From the NCBI GenBank assembly GCA_963850995.1, contig CAWKNQ010000026.1, positions 62,001 through 126,000 of the forward strand: 64,000 nt of DNA, written 5' to 3'. Under the pieces are notes generated by a model. It did no database searches and had not been told where the DNA came from. It saw only the letters and a list, made by a program, of their open reading frames with translations. Positions 56,989 through 64,000 of this stretch are shown one piece after another (position 1 is the first letter of the stretch; each line of letters starts with the position of its first letter). Made by a program: the position numbers and the translations under genes. This stretch comes from Gaiellasilicea sp963850995 (GTDB taxonomy: Bacteria; Actinomycetota; Thermoleophilia; Gaiellales; Gaiellaceae).

Positions 56989-57231
56989 CTACAGAGAGCG
57001 GGGCGCCGTTTCGCGCCTGGCGGGAACGCGGTACCCGTGGTCGTGGCAGAGCGAGCCGGGGGCGTCCTCGGTCAGCGCGTCGCAGTAACCCTTGCCGTAG
57101 GCGGCGCGCATGAACGCCGCCACGACCTCGAGGTTCCACTCCGCGACCTCGTCAGCTTCCCGCCAGAGGTCCGTGAGCCTGAGGTCGATGTCGAGCTCGA
57201 GCAGGTCGATCCGGGTAGGTCGCTTGGCCAT
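56989..57231 (-). CDS. Small protein of unknown function
   Basis: An 80-residue acidic protein (TRIDLLELDIDLRLTDLWRE, VAEWNLEVVAAFMRAAYGKG). The C-terminal part has two Cys and two His (GYCDALTEDAP, LCHDHGYRVPARR), which could bind a metal. No signal peptide or membrane helix. ATG 57231 is used; an ATG at 57264 would add 11 residues. Its stop is one base from the palindromic element. I do not recognise the family, and the evidence for expression is only codon composition and position. Confidence 0.6.
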   Translation of the reverse strand: MAKRPTRIDLLELDIDLRLTDLWREADEVAEWNLEVVAAFMRAAYGKGYCDALTEDAPGSLCHDHGYRVPARRETAPRSL

Positions 57232-57310
57232 GGCGAAAAGGGTAGGACCCCGGTCGGACGACATGTGGGCGGAGCCGCCGCCGGCCGCGGCTCCGCCCGT
57301 CCGTCTCCTC

Positions 57311-57893
57311 CTAGACCAGGAACGGCTGGACGGCCTTCGTCGCCTGGGCGGCCGTGAGCACCCTCGGCAGCGACGGCGCGGCCACGATCCGGCCGGCGGC
57401 GATGTTGGTCAGCACGGACAGGTGCCGCGACTCGTTGGCCCCGATCTGGGCGGCGACGGCTCTTCAGCTCGTTCGACTTCAGCGCCGTCACCGCGCCCAT
57501 GTACGCGCCGACGAACGCCGTCTCGAGCGCCTGGCCGAGGGCTCCGATCGACTTCGCCGAGCTGAACGCTCCGGCCGGGTACTTGAACCTGAGGCGCTTC
57601 GGCGCTGCGGCTCCGAGCACGCCGGCCAGTGCCTTGTAGTGGGCCTGCTCGTTGCCGAGCGCAGCGCCCATGTATGCGAGCTCGTCACCCCTGAACTTCT
57701 TCGCCGCGATCGCCCTCGAGTAGAAGTCGATCGCGAGCAGCTCGGCGGTGGCCGCGAGCTTCGCGATGTCGGTGTCCGCCGCAGTTGCGCCCAGCGCCTG
57801 ACCGCTCGTGACAGCGAGCAGGGAGCCGCCTGCGACGAGGGCGAGGCCGCCCTTGGCGCCGCGGGACAGGAAGGCAGCGCGGGTCGTCTCCAT
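57311..57893 (-). CDS. Exported ferritin-like domain protein, one frameshift
   Basis: A protein of about 193 residues when the frame is restored. The N-terminus (FLSRGAKGGLALVAGGSLLAV) is a signal sequence resembling Tat signals but without a clear twin Arg. A four-helix ferritin-like bundle follows (LAATAELLAIDFYSRAIAA, GNEQAHYKALAGVLG, ALGQALETAFVGAYMGAVTA), with Glu and His residues in the right places for a metal site. The frame breaks near 57462 after LKSNELK and resumes as AVAAQIGANESRHLSVLTNI, where the last helix and its E-xx-H pair lie. It ends at 57311. One extra base explains this. Related proteins (DUF4439/Ferritin_2) have no firm function. Confidence 0.8.
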
Positions 57894-57967
57894 GATCTCC
57901 TCCTCCTAGGCCGTAGGTCGCTCCTTGTTCGGGCGCGCGGCAGGACCGGTTCGTTACCGTCGGCTCC

Positions 57968-58792
57968 GTGGGAACGATCCGAGTCGGCCCTGCCCGCTGC
58001 CCCTCCCGGGAGTCCCCGGAAGCGGCGGTGGAGCTCCTGCTCGAGCGCGGGTACTCGGCCTGCGAGCTCGACTTCGAGCGCGGCTTCTGGCTGGACTACC
58101 CGTGGGCGGAGCGGCTCGGCGAGGTCGCGCGCGAGCACGACATCGCCCTCTCCGTGCACGCCCCGCTCTTCGCCTTTCCGGGGCACCCCGACGAGCGGAA
58201 GGCGAAGCAGGCGCTCGGCGCGCTCGACCGCAGCGCCGGCCTCGCCGCCGCCTGTGGCGCCGAGCTCGTCGTCATCCATCCCGGCTTCTGGCTCGGCCGC
58301 GAGCGCGAGGAGACGCTGGACGACGTCGTCGCCTGGCTCGGCACGCTACGCGAGCGACTCGAAACGAAGGAGCGCGCGGTTCCGTTCGGGCTCGAGGTGA
58401 TGGGCCGCGTGAACGAGCTCGGCTCGATCGACGACGTGCTCAACGTCGCGGAGCGGCTGTCGTGGATCCGCCCGGTCGTCGACTTCGCCCACATGCACGC
58501 GACCACCGACGGCGCGTTCACGGACGTCGACGCGTTCGCGACCGCGCTCGAGGGCGCCGACGCGGTGCTCGAGCCGGGAGCCCCGTTCCACATCCACTTC
58601 TCGGACATCCAGTACGCGAACCGGAACGAGACGAAGCACCTCCCGTACGGCGAGGGAACGCTCCGCGCCGAGCCGCTCGGCGCCGCGCTCGCCCGCTTCG
58701 AGCGGCCGGCGACGGTGATCTCCGAGTCGCCTGACGAAGCCTCGTCGCAGGCGATCAGAGCCGCGCTCTACACAGCGACGAGCTCGGCGTAG
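57968..58792 (+). CDS. TIM-barrel protein of the AP endonuclease 2 / sugar phosphate isomerase family
   Basis: A 274-residue protein resembling endonuclease IV. Likely metal residues lie in SVHAPLF (H), LVVIHPGFWLG (H), FGLEVMGRVNELGS (E), VVDFAHMHA (D and H) and HIHFSDIQY (H). The family splits into DNA-repair endonucleases and sugar isomerases; the full His/Glu/Asp set and HPG motif favour the endonuclease IV side, but that is not certain. GTG 57968 is 74 bases from the divergent ferritin-like gene. Its end overlaps the convergent cyclase gene by 25 bases. Confidence 0.82.
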   Translation: MGTIRVGPARCPSRESPEAAVELLLERGYSACELDFERGFWLDYPWAERLGEVAREHDIALSVHAPLFAFPGHPDERKAKQALGALDRSAGLAAACGAELVVIHPGFWLGREREETLDDVVAWLGTLRERLETKERAVPFGLEVMGRVNELGSIDDVLNVAERLSWIRPVVDFAHMHATTDGAFTDVDAFATALEGADAVLEPGAPFHIHFSDIQYANRNETKHLPYGEGTLRAEPLGAALARFERPATVISESPDEASSQAIRAALYTATSSA

Positions 58793-61689
58793 CCCTCGAG
58801 CTCGGCTTCGTACGCCTCGGCCTCCTCGATCCGGCCGCGGTCGCGCAGGAAGCCCGCCAGCGCGGAGAGCAGCTCACGGCGGATCAGGAACACGCTGCCT
58901 TCGATCACGTCGAGCGCCTCGCGCAGGAGCGCCTCGGCCTCCTCGTCGCGGCCCTGCGCGGCGCGGACGAGCCCGAGCGCCATCCGGGTCGTCGAGCGTG
59001 AGACGTTGTCGTGCGGCCCGACCGTCTCCCGCGACTCGAGCGCGTAGCTCTCCGCCTCGTCGATCTTGCCTCGCTGGACGAGCACCTGCGCGAGGCCGCG
59101 CTGGCTCTCGCAGAGCGTGCCGCGGTCCTCGAGCGGCTTCAGGATCCGGATCGCGTCCCGGAAGTGCCGTTCCGCCGCGGCGAGGTCGCCTCGGCGCCGC
59201 TCGACCCAGCCGTAGTGGTTGTGCACGCGGGCGAGCGCCCAGGCGTTGCCCGACTGGGCGAAGTGCTCCTCGGCCCCATCGAGCCCGGCCGCAGCCTCGT
59301 CGAGCCTGCCCCGGAGCGCGTCGATTCGGGCCTGGGAGACGAGGGCCCAGCCGAGCGCGGTGATATTGCCGCTCTCCTCCGCGAGCTCGAGCGCCTCGGC
59401 GACGAGGCTCCCTGCGCGGTCGAGGTCGAGCCGCGCGATCGCCGAGCTCGCCAGCTCGTCGGAAGCGGTCGCCTCCAGGTCCTTCCGCCCAATCTCCCTC
59501 GCGACGTCGAGCGCTTTGCCGATCCAGCGCTCGTCGTCCTCGAGGTCGCCGAGCCACCACCCGATGCGGGCGCGAACGGTGAGGGCTTCGTACCGGTCCT
59601 CGGGCTTGCCGTCCTCGAGCAGCACAAGCGCCTGCTCGACGAGCTCGCGCCCGCGGGGGAGGTCGGCATCACGCAGGAGCGCGTTCTCGGCGAGCGAGAT
59701 CAGGGCGAGACCCTGAAGCCGCTTGTCGCCGGCCTGGACCGCCTCGTTGAAGACGCGCTCCATCTCCGCCCCTTGCGCCGGCAGGTCGGCGATCCGGCGC
59801 GCCGCACGCGCGGCGAGGAAACGGCGCTGGAGCGTCGGCTCGAGCTCGACGGCGCGCACCAGCAGACGCCGCGCGGACTTGTTCGCCTCGCGCGCGAGGG
59901 CGCGGCGGCCGGCCTTCTCGAGCGCGACGGCGGCCCGCTGCGCCAGCTCGGGCGGCGCCGCACCGTCGAGCTCCTCGTGCAGCGTCGCCGCGTGGTCGAG
60001 GTGGTAGGCGCGGATCTCGACGAGCTCCTCACCGGCCCGCTCGTGCAGCCAGTCCGCGACCTGGACGTGCAGGTCGGCCCGCGCAGCCTTGGCGAGGCTC
60101 GCGTAGGCGACGTCCCGAATGAGCACGTGCTTGAACCGATAGGCATGCTCGCCGGTGATCGAGGAGCGGTTCTCGCGGATGACGAAGTCGCGCACGAGCA
60201 GCGCGTCGAGCGCTGGCTTGACGTCCTCGACGTCCGGGAGCAGGTGCTCGGCCACGCCCTCCCAGAAGATCCGGCCGACGACGGACGTCCGCTGGAGTAG
60301 CCGCTTCTCGTTGCGGGGCAGCCGGTCGATGCGCGCCGCGATGATCGCCTGGAGCGTGTCGGGAATACGCTTCGCGGTCGAGCCGCCCTCGAGCAGCATC
60401 CGCGTCGTCTCCTCGACGAAGAGCGGATTCCCCTCCGTCTTCTCCAGCAGCATGCTGCGCTCGTCTGCGCTGAGCTCGTGGTCGGCGAGCAGCGCGTCGA
60501 GCAGCTCCTCGCTCTCGGCGGGCGCGAGCGGCTCGAGCTCGATTGCGGTCGCGCGCAGCCGGCCCCCGCCCCAGCCGGGCCGGATGTCGAGCAGCTCCGG
60601 ACGGGCGAGGCAGAGGATCATCAGGGGCGCGTCCTTGACACGCTCGGCGAGGTGCTCGAGCAGCTCGAGAAACGGCTCCTCCGCCCAGTGCACGTCCTCG
60701 AAGACGAGGATCAGCGGTTGCGCGTCGGCGAGCTCTGCGGCCCACTCGTGCGCCGCCCACACGATGTCCTGCTGGCTGCGCTCCGCCTCGATGCCCTCGA
60801 GCACCCCGACTGCGAGCGCGAGCAGGTCGGCCACGGCGTCGTCGCCGCAGCAGGCGCGCAACTTCGAGACCGCCTCCTGGACGGGGTCGTCGTCTGCGAT
60901 CCCGGCCGCTACCTTGACCATCTCCGCGAGCGGCCAGTACGTCACGCCCTCGCCGTAGGGAAGCGAGCGGCCGCCGAGGATGGTCGCGCCCTCGACGCCG
61001 GCGACGAACTCCCGCGCGAGCCGGCTCTTTCCCACGCCCGGCTCGCCGTAGATCGTGAACAGATGGGCGCGCTTGTCGCGGATCACCCGCGAGAGCGTGT
61101 TCTGCAGCAGCTCGAGCTCGAACTCGCGCGCGACGAAGCTCGTCGCGAGCGTCGGCGACAGCCCGTCGACGTCCAGGAACGCGACCAGCCGCCAGGCGAC
61201 GAGCGGCTCGCCGAAGCCCTTCAGGTTGAGCAAGCCCCGCTCCTCGAGCTCGACGGACTGCAGCGTCAGCCGCCGCGCGAACGGGCCGATCAGGATCTCA
61301 CCGGGCGCGCCGGCCTGCTGCAGCCGCGCGGCGACGTTGACCGCCTCGCCGGTGGCGAACGTCGAGTCGGAGTCGTCCGCGACCACCTCACCGGCCTCGA
61401 CGCCGATCCGCGCCTCGAGACCGAGGCCGTGCACCGAGTCGAGGATCGCCACGGCCGCCCTGAGCGCGCGCTCGGCGTCGTCCTCGTGCGCCTGCGGGAT
61501 GCCGAAGGCGGCCATGACCGCGTCGCCGGCGAACTTCTCGACGATGCCGCCGTGCGTCGCGATGCAGTGCGAGACGTGCTCGAAGAAGGAGTTGACCCGC
61601 CGGCGGACGATTTCCGGGTCGCTCGCGGCGACGAGCTCCGTCGAGCCGACGAGGTCGACGAAGAGGACTGTGGCGAGCTTCCGTTCCAT
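58768..61689 (-). CDS. Class III nucleotide cyclase fused to AAA-type ATPase and TPR repeats
   Basis: A 973-residue cytoplasmic signalling protein. The cyclase domain (1-170) has both metal Asp (LFVDLVGST and KFAGDAVMAAFG) and the transition-state residues in FATGEAVNVAARLQ, so it looks active. A STAND-like ATPase follows with the P-loop TIYGEPGVGKSRLAREF (about 215) and Walker B LILVFEDVHWAEEP. The C-terminal 400 residues are TPR-like helical repeats (LGWALVSQARIDALRGRLDE, ARVHNHYGWVERRRGDLAAA). This layout is widespread in actinobacteria with unknown inputs. The product (cAMP or cGMP) is not settled by the sequence. It is divergent from the phosphomutase gene. Confidence 0.93.
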   Translation of the reverse strand: MERKLATVLFVDLVGSTELVAASDPEIVRRRVNSFFEHVSHCIATHGGIVEKFAGDAVMAAFGIPQAHEDDAERALRAAVAILDSVHGLGLEARIGVEAGEVVADDSDSTFATGEAVNVAARLQQAGAPGEILIGPFARRLTLQSVELEERGLLNLKGFGEPLVAWRLVAFLDVDGLSPTLATSFVAREFELELLQNTLSRVIRDKRAHLFTIYGEPGVGKSRLAREFVAGVEGATILGGRSLPYGEGVTYWPLAEMVKVAAGIADDDPVQEAVSKLRACCGDDAVADLLALAVGVLEGIEAERSQQDIVWAAHEWAAELADAQPLILVFEDVHWAEEPFLELLEHLAERVKDAPLMILCLARPELLDIRPGWGGGRLRATAIELEPLAPAESEELLDALLADHELSADERSMLLEKTEGNPLFVEETTRMLLEGGSTAKRIPDTLQAIIAARIDRLPRNEKRLLQRTSVVGRIFWEGVAEHLLPDVEDVKPALDALLVRDFVIRENRSSITGEHAYRFKHVLIRDVAYASLAKAARADLHVQVADWLHERAGEELVEIRAYHLDHAATLHEELDGAAPPELAQRAAVALEKAGRRALAREANKSARRLLVRAVELEPTLQRRFLAARAARRIADLPAQGAEMERVFNEAVQAGDKRLQGLALISLAENALLRDADLPRGRELVEQALVLLEDGKPEDRYEALTVRARIGWWLGDLEDDERWIGKALDVAREIGRKDLEATASDELASSAIARLDLDRAGSLVAEALELAEESGNITALGWALVSQARIDALRGRLDEAAAGLDGAEEHFAQSGNAWALARVHNHYGWVERRRGDLAAAERHFRDAIRILKPLEDRGTLCESQRGLAQVLVQRGKIDEAESYALESRETVGPHDNVSRSTTRMALGLVRAAQGRDEEAEALLREALDVIEGSVFLIRRELLSALAGFLRDRGRIEEAEAYEAELEGYAELVAV

Positions 61690-61757
61690 CGTCTGATTGT
61701 AGTGACGCGACCGCGCCTGACCGAGCGCCCGCGCCGTGCATTCGCTAGCGTCGGCGC

Positions 61758-63107
61758 GTGCTCTCGCCCGCCGTCTTCAAGGCCTACGACGTGCGCGGCG
61801 TGCATCCTTCCGAGCTGGACGAGGAGGGTGCGTACGCGATCGGGCGCGCCTACGTCGAGCACTTCGAGCCGCGGCGGATCGCGGTGGGACGCGATATGCG
61901 CGTCTCCTCGCCCACGATGGCCGCCGCGCTGATCGAAGGCGCCGCGGACGGCGGCGCGGACGTGCTCGACATCGGGCTGGTCGGGACGGAGATGGTCTAC
62001 CACGCCGTCGCCGAGCTCGGCCTCGAAGGCGGCGTCTGCGTCACCGCCTCGCACAACCCGAAGGAGTACACGGGGATGAAGATCGTCCGCCGCGGCGCGC
62101 TCCCGGTCGGCGGCGAGTCGGGCCTGCTCGAGGTGCGCGACCGCGCCCTCGGGCTTGTGTTGGAACAACACAAGCCCTCCTCGCGGCGCGGCGAGGTGCG
62201 GGAGCAGGACATCTGGCCCAGCTTCGTCGACAAGGTGCTCTCCTTCGTCGACCCGGAGAGGATCCGGCCGCTGCGCGTCGTGATCGACGCGGCGAACGGG
62301 ATGGCGGGCGCGATGCTCCCGCCGGTGCTCGAGCGGCTGCCGATCGAGACCGTCCGCTGCTACTTCGAGCCGGACGGAACGTTCCCGAACCACGAGCCGA
62401 ACCCCCTCTTGCCCGAGAACCGGGAATTCGTGATGACGAAGACACGGGAGGAGCAGGCCGACCTCGGCGTCGCCTACGACGGCGACGCCGATCGCTGCTT
62501 CTTCGTCGACGACACGGGCGAGTTCGTTCCCGGCGACTTCATCACCGCGCTCCTCGCGGAGTGGATCCTGGCGAAAGAGGGCGGCGGCAACGTGATCTAC
62601 GACGTGCGCGCGAGCTGGGCCGTGCCGGAGACGATCGAGCGTGCCGGCGGCACGCCGCTCGTGAACCGCGTCGGCCACGCCTACATCAAGCACCGCATGC
62701 GCAAGGAGGACGCCGTCTTCGGCGGCGAGGTCTCGGCGCACTACTACTTCCGCGACTTCTCGCAGGCCGACTCGGGCGTCGTCCCGTTCCTCCTCCTGCT
62801 CGAGCTGATCTCGACGCGCGGTCAGAAGCTCTCCGAGATCCTCGCGCCCTACCGGGAGCGCTTCTTCCTCACAGGCGAGATCAACACCCCGGTCGCGGAC
62901 GTGCCGCTCAAGCTGCAGGAGATCAAGGAGCGCTACGCGGACGGCCGCGTCAGCCATCTCGACGGGATCTCGGTCGACTACGACGACTGGCACTTCAACG
63001 TCCGGCCCTCGAACACCGAGCCGCTCCTGCGCCTCAACCTCGAGGCCCGCTCGCAGGAGCTGATGGAGCGGAGGCGCGACGAGGTGCTCGAGCTGATCCG
63101 GTCGTGA
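61758..63107 (+). CDS. Phosphomannomutase/phosphoglucomutase
   Basis: A 449-residue alpha-D-phosphohexomutase that shifts phosphate between C6 and C1 of mannose or glucose. The phospho-Ser loop is CVTASHNPKEYTGMK, the metal-binding loop is VAYDGDADRCFFVDD, the sugar-binding loop is GGEVSAHYYFRD, and the phosphate-binding loop near the C-terminus is VRPSNTEPLLRLNLE. The GEVSAHY form of the sugar loop is that of dual-specificity enzymes such as AlgC. GTG 61758 fits the family N-terminus. It would feed nucleotide sugars for wall or exopolysaccharide. Its stop overlaps the thioesterase gene in GTGA. Confidence 0.95.
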   Translation: MLSPAVFKAYDVRGVHPSELDEEGAYAIGRAYVEHFEPRRIAVGRDMRVSSPTMAAALIEGAADGGADVLDIGLVGTEMVYHAVAELGLEGGVCVTASHNPKEYTGMKIVRRGALPVGGESGLLEVRDRALGLVLEQHKPSSRRGEVREQDIWPSFVDKVLSFVDPERIRPLRVVIDAANGMAGAMLPPVLERLPIETVRCYFEPDGTFPNHEPNPLLPENREFVMTKTREEQADLGVAYDGDADRCFFVDDTGEFVPGDFITALLAEWILAKEGGGNVIYDVRASWAVPETIERAGGTPLVNRVGHAYIKHRMRKEDAVFGGEVSAHYYFRDFSQADSGVVPFLLLLELISTRGQKLSEILAPYRERFFLTGEINTPVADVPLKLQEIKERYADGRVSHLDGISVDYDDWHFNVRPSNTEPLLRLNLEARSQELMERRRDEVLELIRS

Positions 63108-63562
63108 ATCGCGAGCTCGGGCAGGTCACCGACCGGAAGCCGCCCTTCAAGTACTCGGCGATCGCACGCGTCTGGTTCTCGGACACCGATGCCCAGGGCG
63201 TCGTCTACTACGGCCGGTATCTCCCCTACTTCGACCACGCCCGCACCGAGTACCTGCGCCACCTCGGCGGCGCCGGGCCCTCGCTCGACGGCCTCGACTT
63301 CGTCATGCGCGCGTCGGACGTCGAGTACCGGGCGCCTGCGGTGTTCGACGACCTGCTCGAGATCTTCGTCCGCACGGCCCGGATCGGCCGGACGAGCACC
63401 ACGTTCGAGTGCGCCGCGTACCGGATGGAGGACGACCTGCTGATGGTGACGGCGTCGCAGACGCTCGTGCTCGTCGACCTCGACGAGCGGCGTCCGGCCG
63501 AGATCCCGCAGGCCTACCGCGAGCTCATCCGCGGCTTCGAGGGCGAGGATCTCGAGGCGTGA
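63104..63562 (+). CDS. Hotdog-fold acyl-CoA thioesterase (4-hydroxybenzoyl-CoA thioesterase type)
   Basis: A 152-residue single hotdog domain. The active-site segment is VWFSDTDAQGVVYYGRYLPY, with the catalytic Asp in the DTDAQGVVYY motif, followed by FDHARTEYLRHLG. It resembles YbgC and 4-hydroxybenzoyl-CoA thioesterases, which cleave short or aromatic acyl-CoAs; the substrate is unknown. It overlaps both neighbours by four bases (GTGA), so it forms a coupled trio with the phosphomutase and the GAF-like gene, although no common pathway is evident. Confidence 0.9.
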   Translation: MNRELGQVTDRKPPFKYSAIARVWFSDTDAQGVVYYGRYLPYFDHARTEYLRHLGGAGPSLDGLDFVMRASDVEYRAPAVFDDLLEIFVRTARIGRTSTTFECAAYRMEDDLLMVTASQTLVLVDLDERRPAEIPQAYRELIRGFEGEDLEA

Positions 63563-63903
63563 GCGACGGCGGTTCGCTCGAGGCGGTAGAGCGGGTGGTC
63601 AGCGGGGGCGGCGAGGCCGACGAGGTGCTGCGGAGCGTCGTCGCGATCCTCTACGTACGGCTTCGTCGGTTCGTCCGGATCAGCTTCGTCGAGAACGACC
63701 AGCTCGTCTCAGGTCCGGCGGCGGGCGAGGAGGCCCCGACGACCGCGTTCCCGATCGCCTACCAGGGCAGGCGCGTCGCCGACCTCGAGGTGGCCGGCGA
63801 GCTCTCCCAGGACGATCGTGCGCTCCTAGAGCGCGTCGCCGCTCTCGTCTCCCCGTACGCCCTGGTCGGCTGGGACACCGGCGGCGAGGAGTGGGCGCCC
63901 TAG
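63559..63903 (+). CDS. Small GAF-like domain protein
   Basis: A 114-residue protein with a GAF-like pattern: an N-terminal helix (LEAVERVVSGGGEADEVLRS), strands (FVRISFVENDQLVSGP, AFPIAYQGRRVADLEVAG) and a final helix (SQDDRALLERVAALVSPYAL). GAF domains bind small ligands and usually sit in larger signalling proteins; here the domain stands alone. It is coupled to the thioesterase gene by GTGA and is followed by a strong hairpin (63920-63951), so it is probably the last gene of this operon. Confidence 0.72.
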   Translation: MSDGGSLEAVERVVSGGGEADEVLRSVVAILYVRLRRFVRISFVENDQLVSGPAAGEEAPTTAFPIAYQGRRVADLEVAGELSQDDRALLERVAALVSPYALVGWDTGGEEWAP

Positions 63904-63919
63904 AGCGCAATGGCCGAGC

Positions 63920-63951
63920 GCCCGTCCCGAGCGCCGTGACTCGGGACGGGC
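63920..63951 (+). terminator. Strong hairpin after the phosphomutase operon, probable terminator
   Basis: GCCCGTCCCGA (63920-63930) and its exact inverse TCGGGACGGGC (63941-63951) form an 11-bp stem with a ten-base loop, 16 bases after the last stop codon. There is no T-run, which is common for terminators in GC-rich actinobacteria. The last 49 bases of the window hold nothing I can identify. Confidence 0.6.
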
Positions 63952-64000
63952 GGCTCCAGCTTCGTGCGACCCCTCTCCCCGGAGACACGTTGTAGCCGCT

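Noticed and set aside
1..64000. tRNA, rRNA, CRISPR, integrase or transposase genes
   Set aside because: I looked in every intergenic gap for cloverleaf-like ends, spaced short repeats and transposase motifs and found none. The longest gaps are near 200 bases and are accounted for by palindromes or promoter-like sequence.

Overview
This 64 kb window is a dense, GC-rich bacterial chromosome segment. GTG, ATG and some TTG starts are common, gene ends overlap by 1-4 bases in long co-directional runs, and no intergenic gap exceeds about 220 bases. The gene content suggests a deep-branching actinobacterium, most likely class Thermoleophilia (Gaiellales or Solirubrobacterales): a PafB-PafC type WYL fusion, a luciferase-like F420-type oxidoreductase, an MmyB-type regulator, a CXXXY-type CcmE and a fused SecDF. 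The lineage is inferred from gene content, not from a marker tree. I found no rRNA, tRNA, CRISPR array, transposase or prophage.

Layout. 1-10.8 kb: accessory and envelope genes (frameshifted VWA surface protein, L,D-transpeptidase, winged-helix protein, two PfkB sugar kinases, an ECF sigma factor coupled to an O6-methylguanine methyltransferase, a GFA protein, an MmyB-type regulator, an atypical response regulator, a Kelch protein, a D-lyxose-isomerase-like cupin). 10.8-14 kb: UbiB-like kinase and a K+/H+ antiporter. 14-23 kb: arginine block, argCJBDRF on the minus strand, divergent from carAB, with ArgR-box-like sequence in the 34-base gap. CarB lacks its C-terminal allosteric domain. 23-30.3 kb: a UbiK-like coil, SecDF, YajC and Tgt, then a CopG-like regulator, an ankyrin protein and QueA. 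30.3-36.9 kb: a three-gene operon of secreted protein, response regulator and histidine kinase, a second antiporter, a 3-hydroxyacyl-CoA dehydrogenase and a thiolase. 36.9-47.2 kb: PQQ-type sugar dehydrogenase, two zinc-ribbon proteins, a Cys-rich protein, PafBC, GAF histidine kinase, QueG and two oxidoreductases. 47.2-51.5 kb: a five-gene operon (metallophosphoesterase, cyclic 2,3-diphosphoglycerate synthetase, 2-phosphoglycerate kinase, FBPase II, DUF59 protein). 51.5-58.8 kb: nuclease-like protein, HPRT, M23 peptidase, cytochrome c maturation genes (ccmE, ccmF, ccmI-like), ferritin-like protein and a TIM-barrel protein. 58.8-64 kb: a cyclase-ATPase-TPR regulator, a phosphohexomutase, a thioesterase and a GAF-like protein.

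How genes work together. The arg and car genes form a divergon that supplies carbamoyl phosphate and ornithine and carries its own repressor. tgt, queA and queG are three steps of queuosine synthesis. yajC and secDF serve protein export. The cpgS-pgk2 pair would convert 2-phosphoglycerate to cyclic 2,3-diphosphoglycerate, a solute I know mainly from methanogenic archaea, which makes it the most notable pathway here.

Two features of the DNA stand out. First, two long imperfect palindromes of about 167 bp (52461-52627 and 56822-56988) lie in intergenic DNA; the ends of the first form the stop codons of both flanking genes. A more degenerate third is at 4385-4547. Second, at least seven otherwise intact genes carry single-base frame breaks, including one at a run of six Gs. 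This looks more like residual sequence error than gene decay, so gene ends and 'broken' calls should be read with that in mind.
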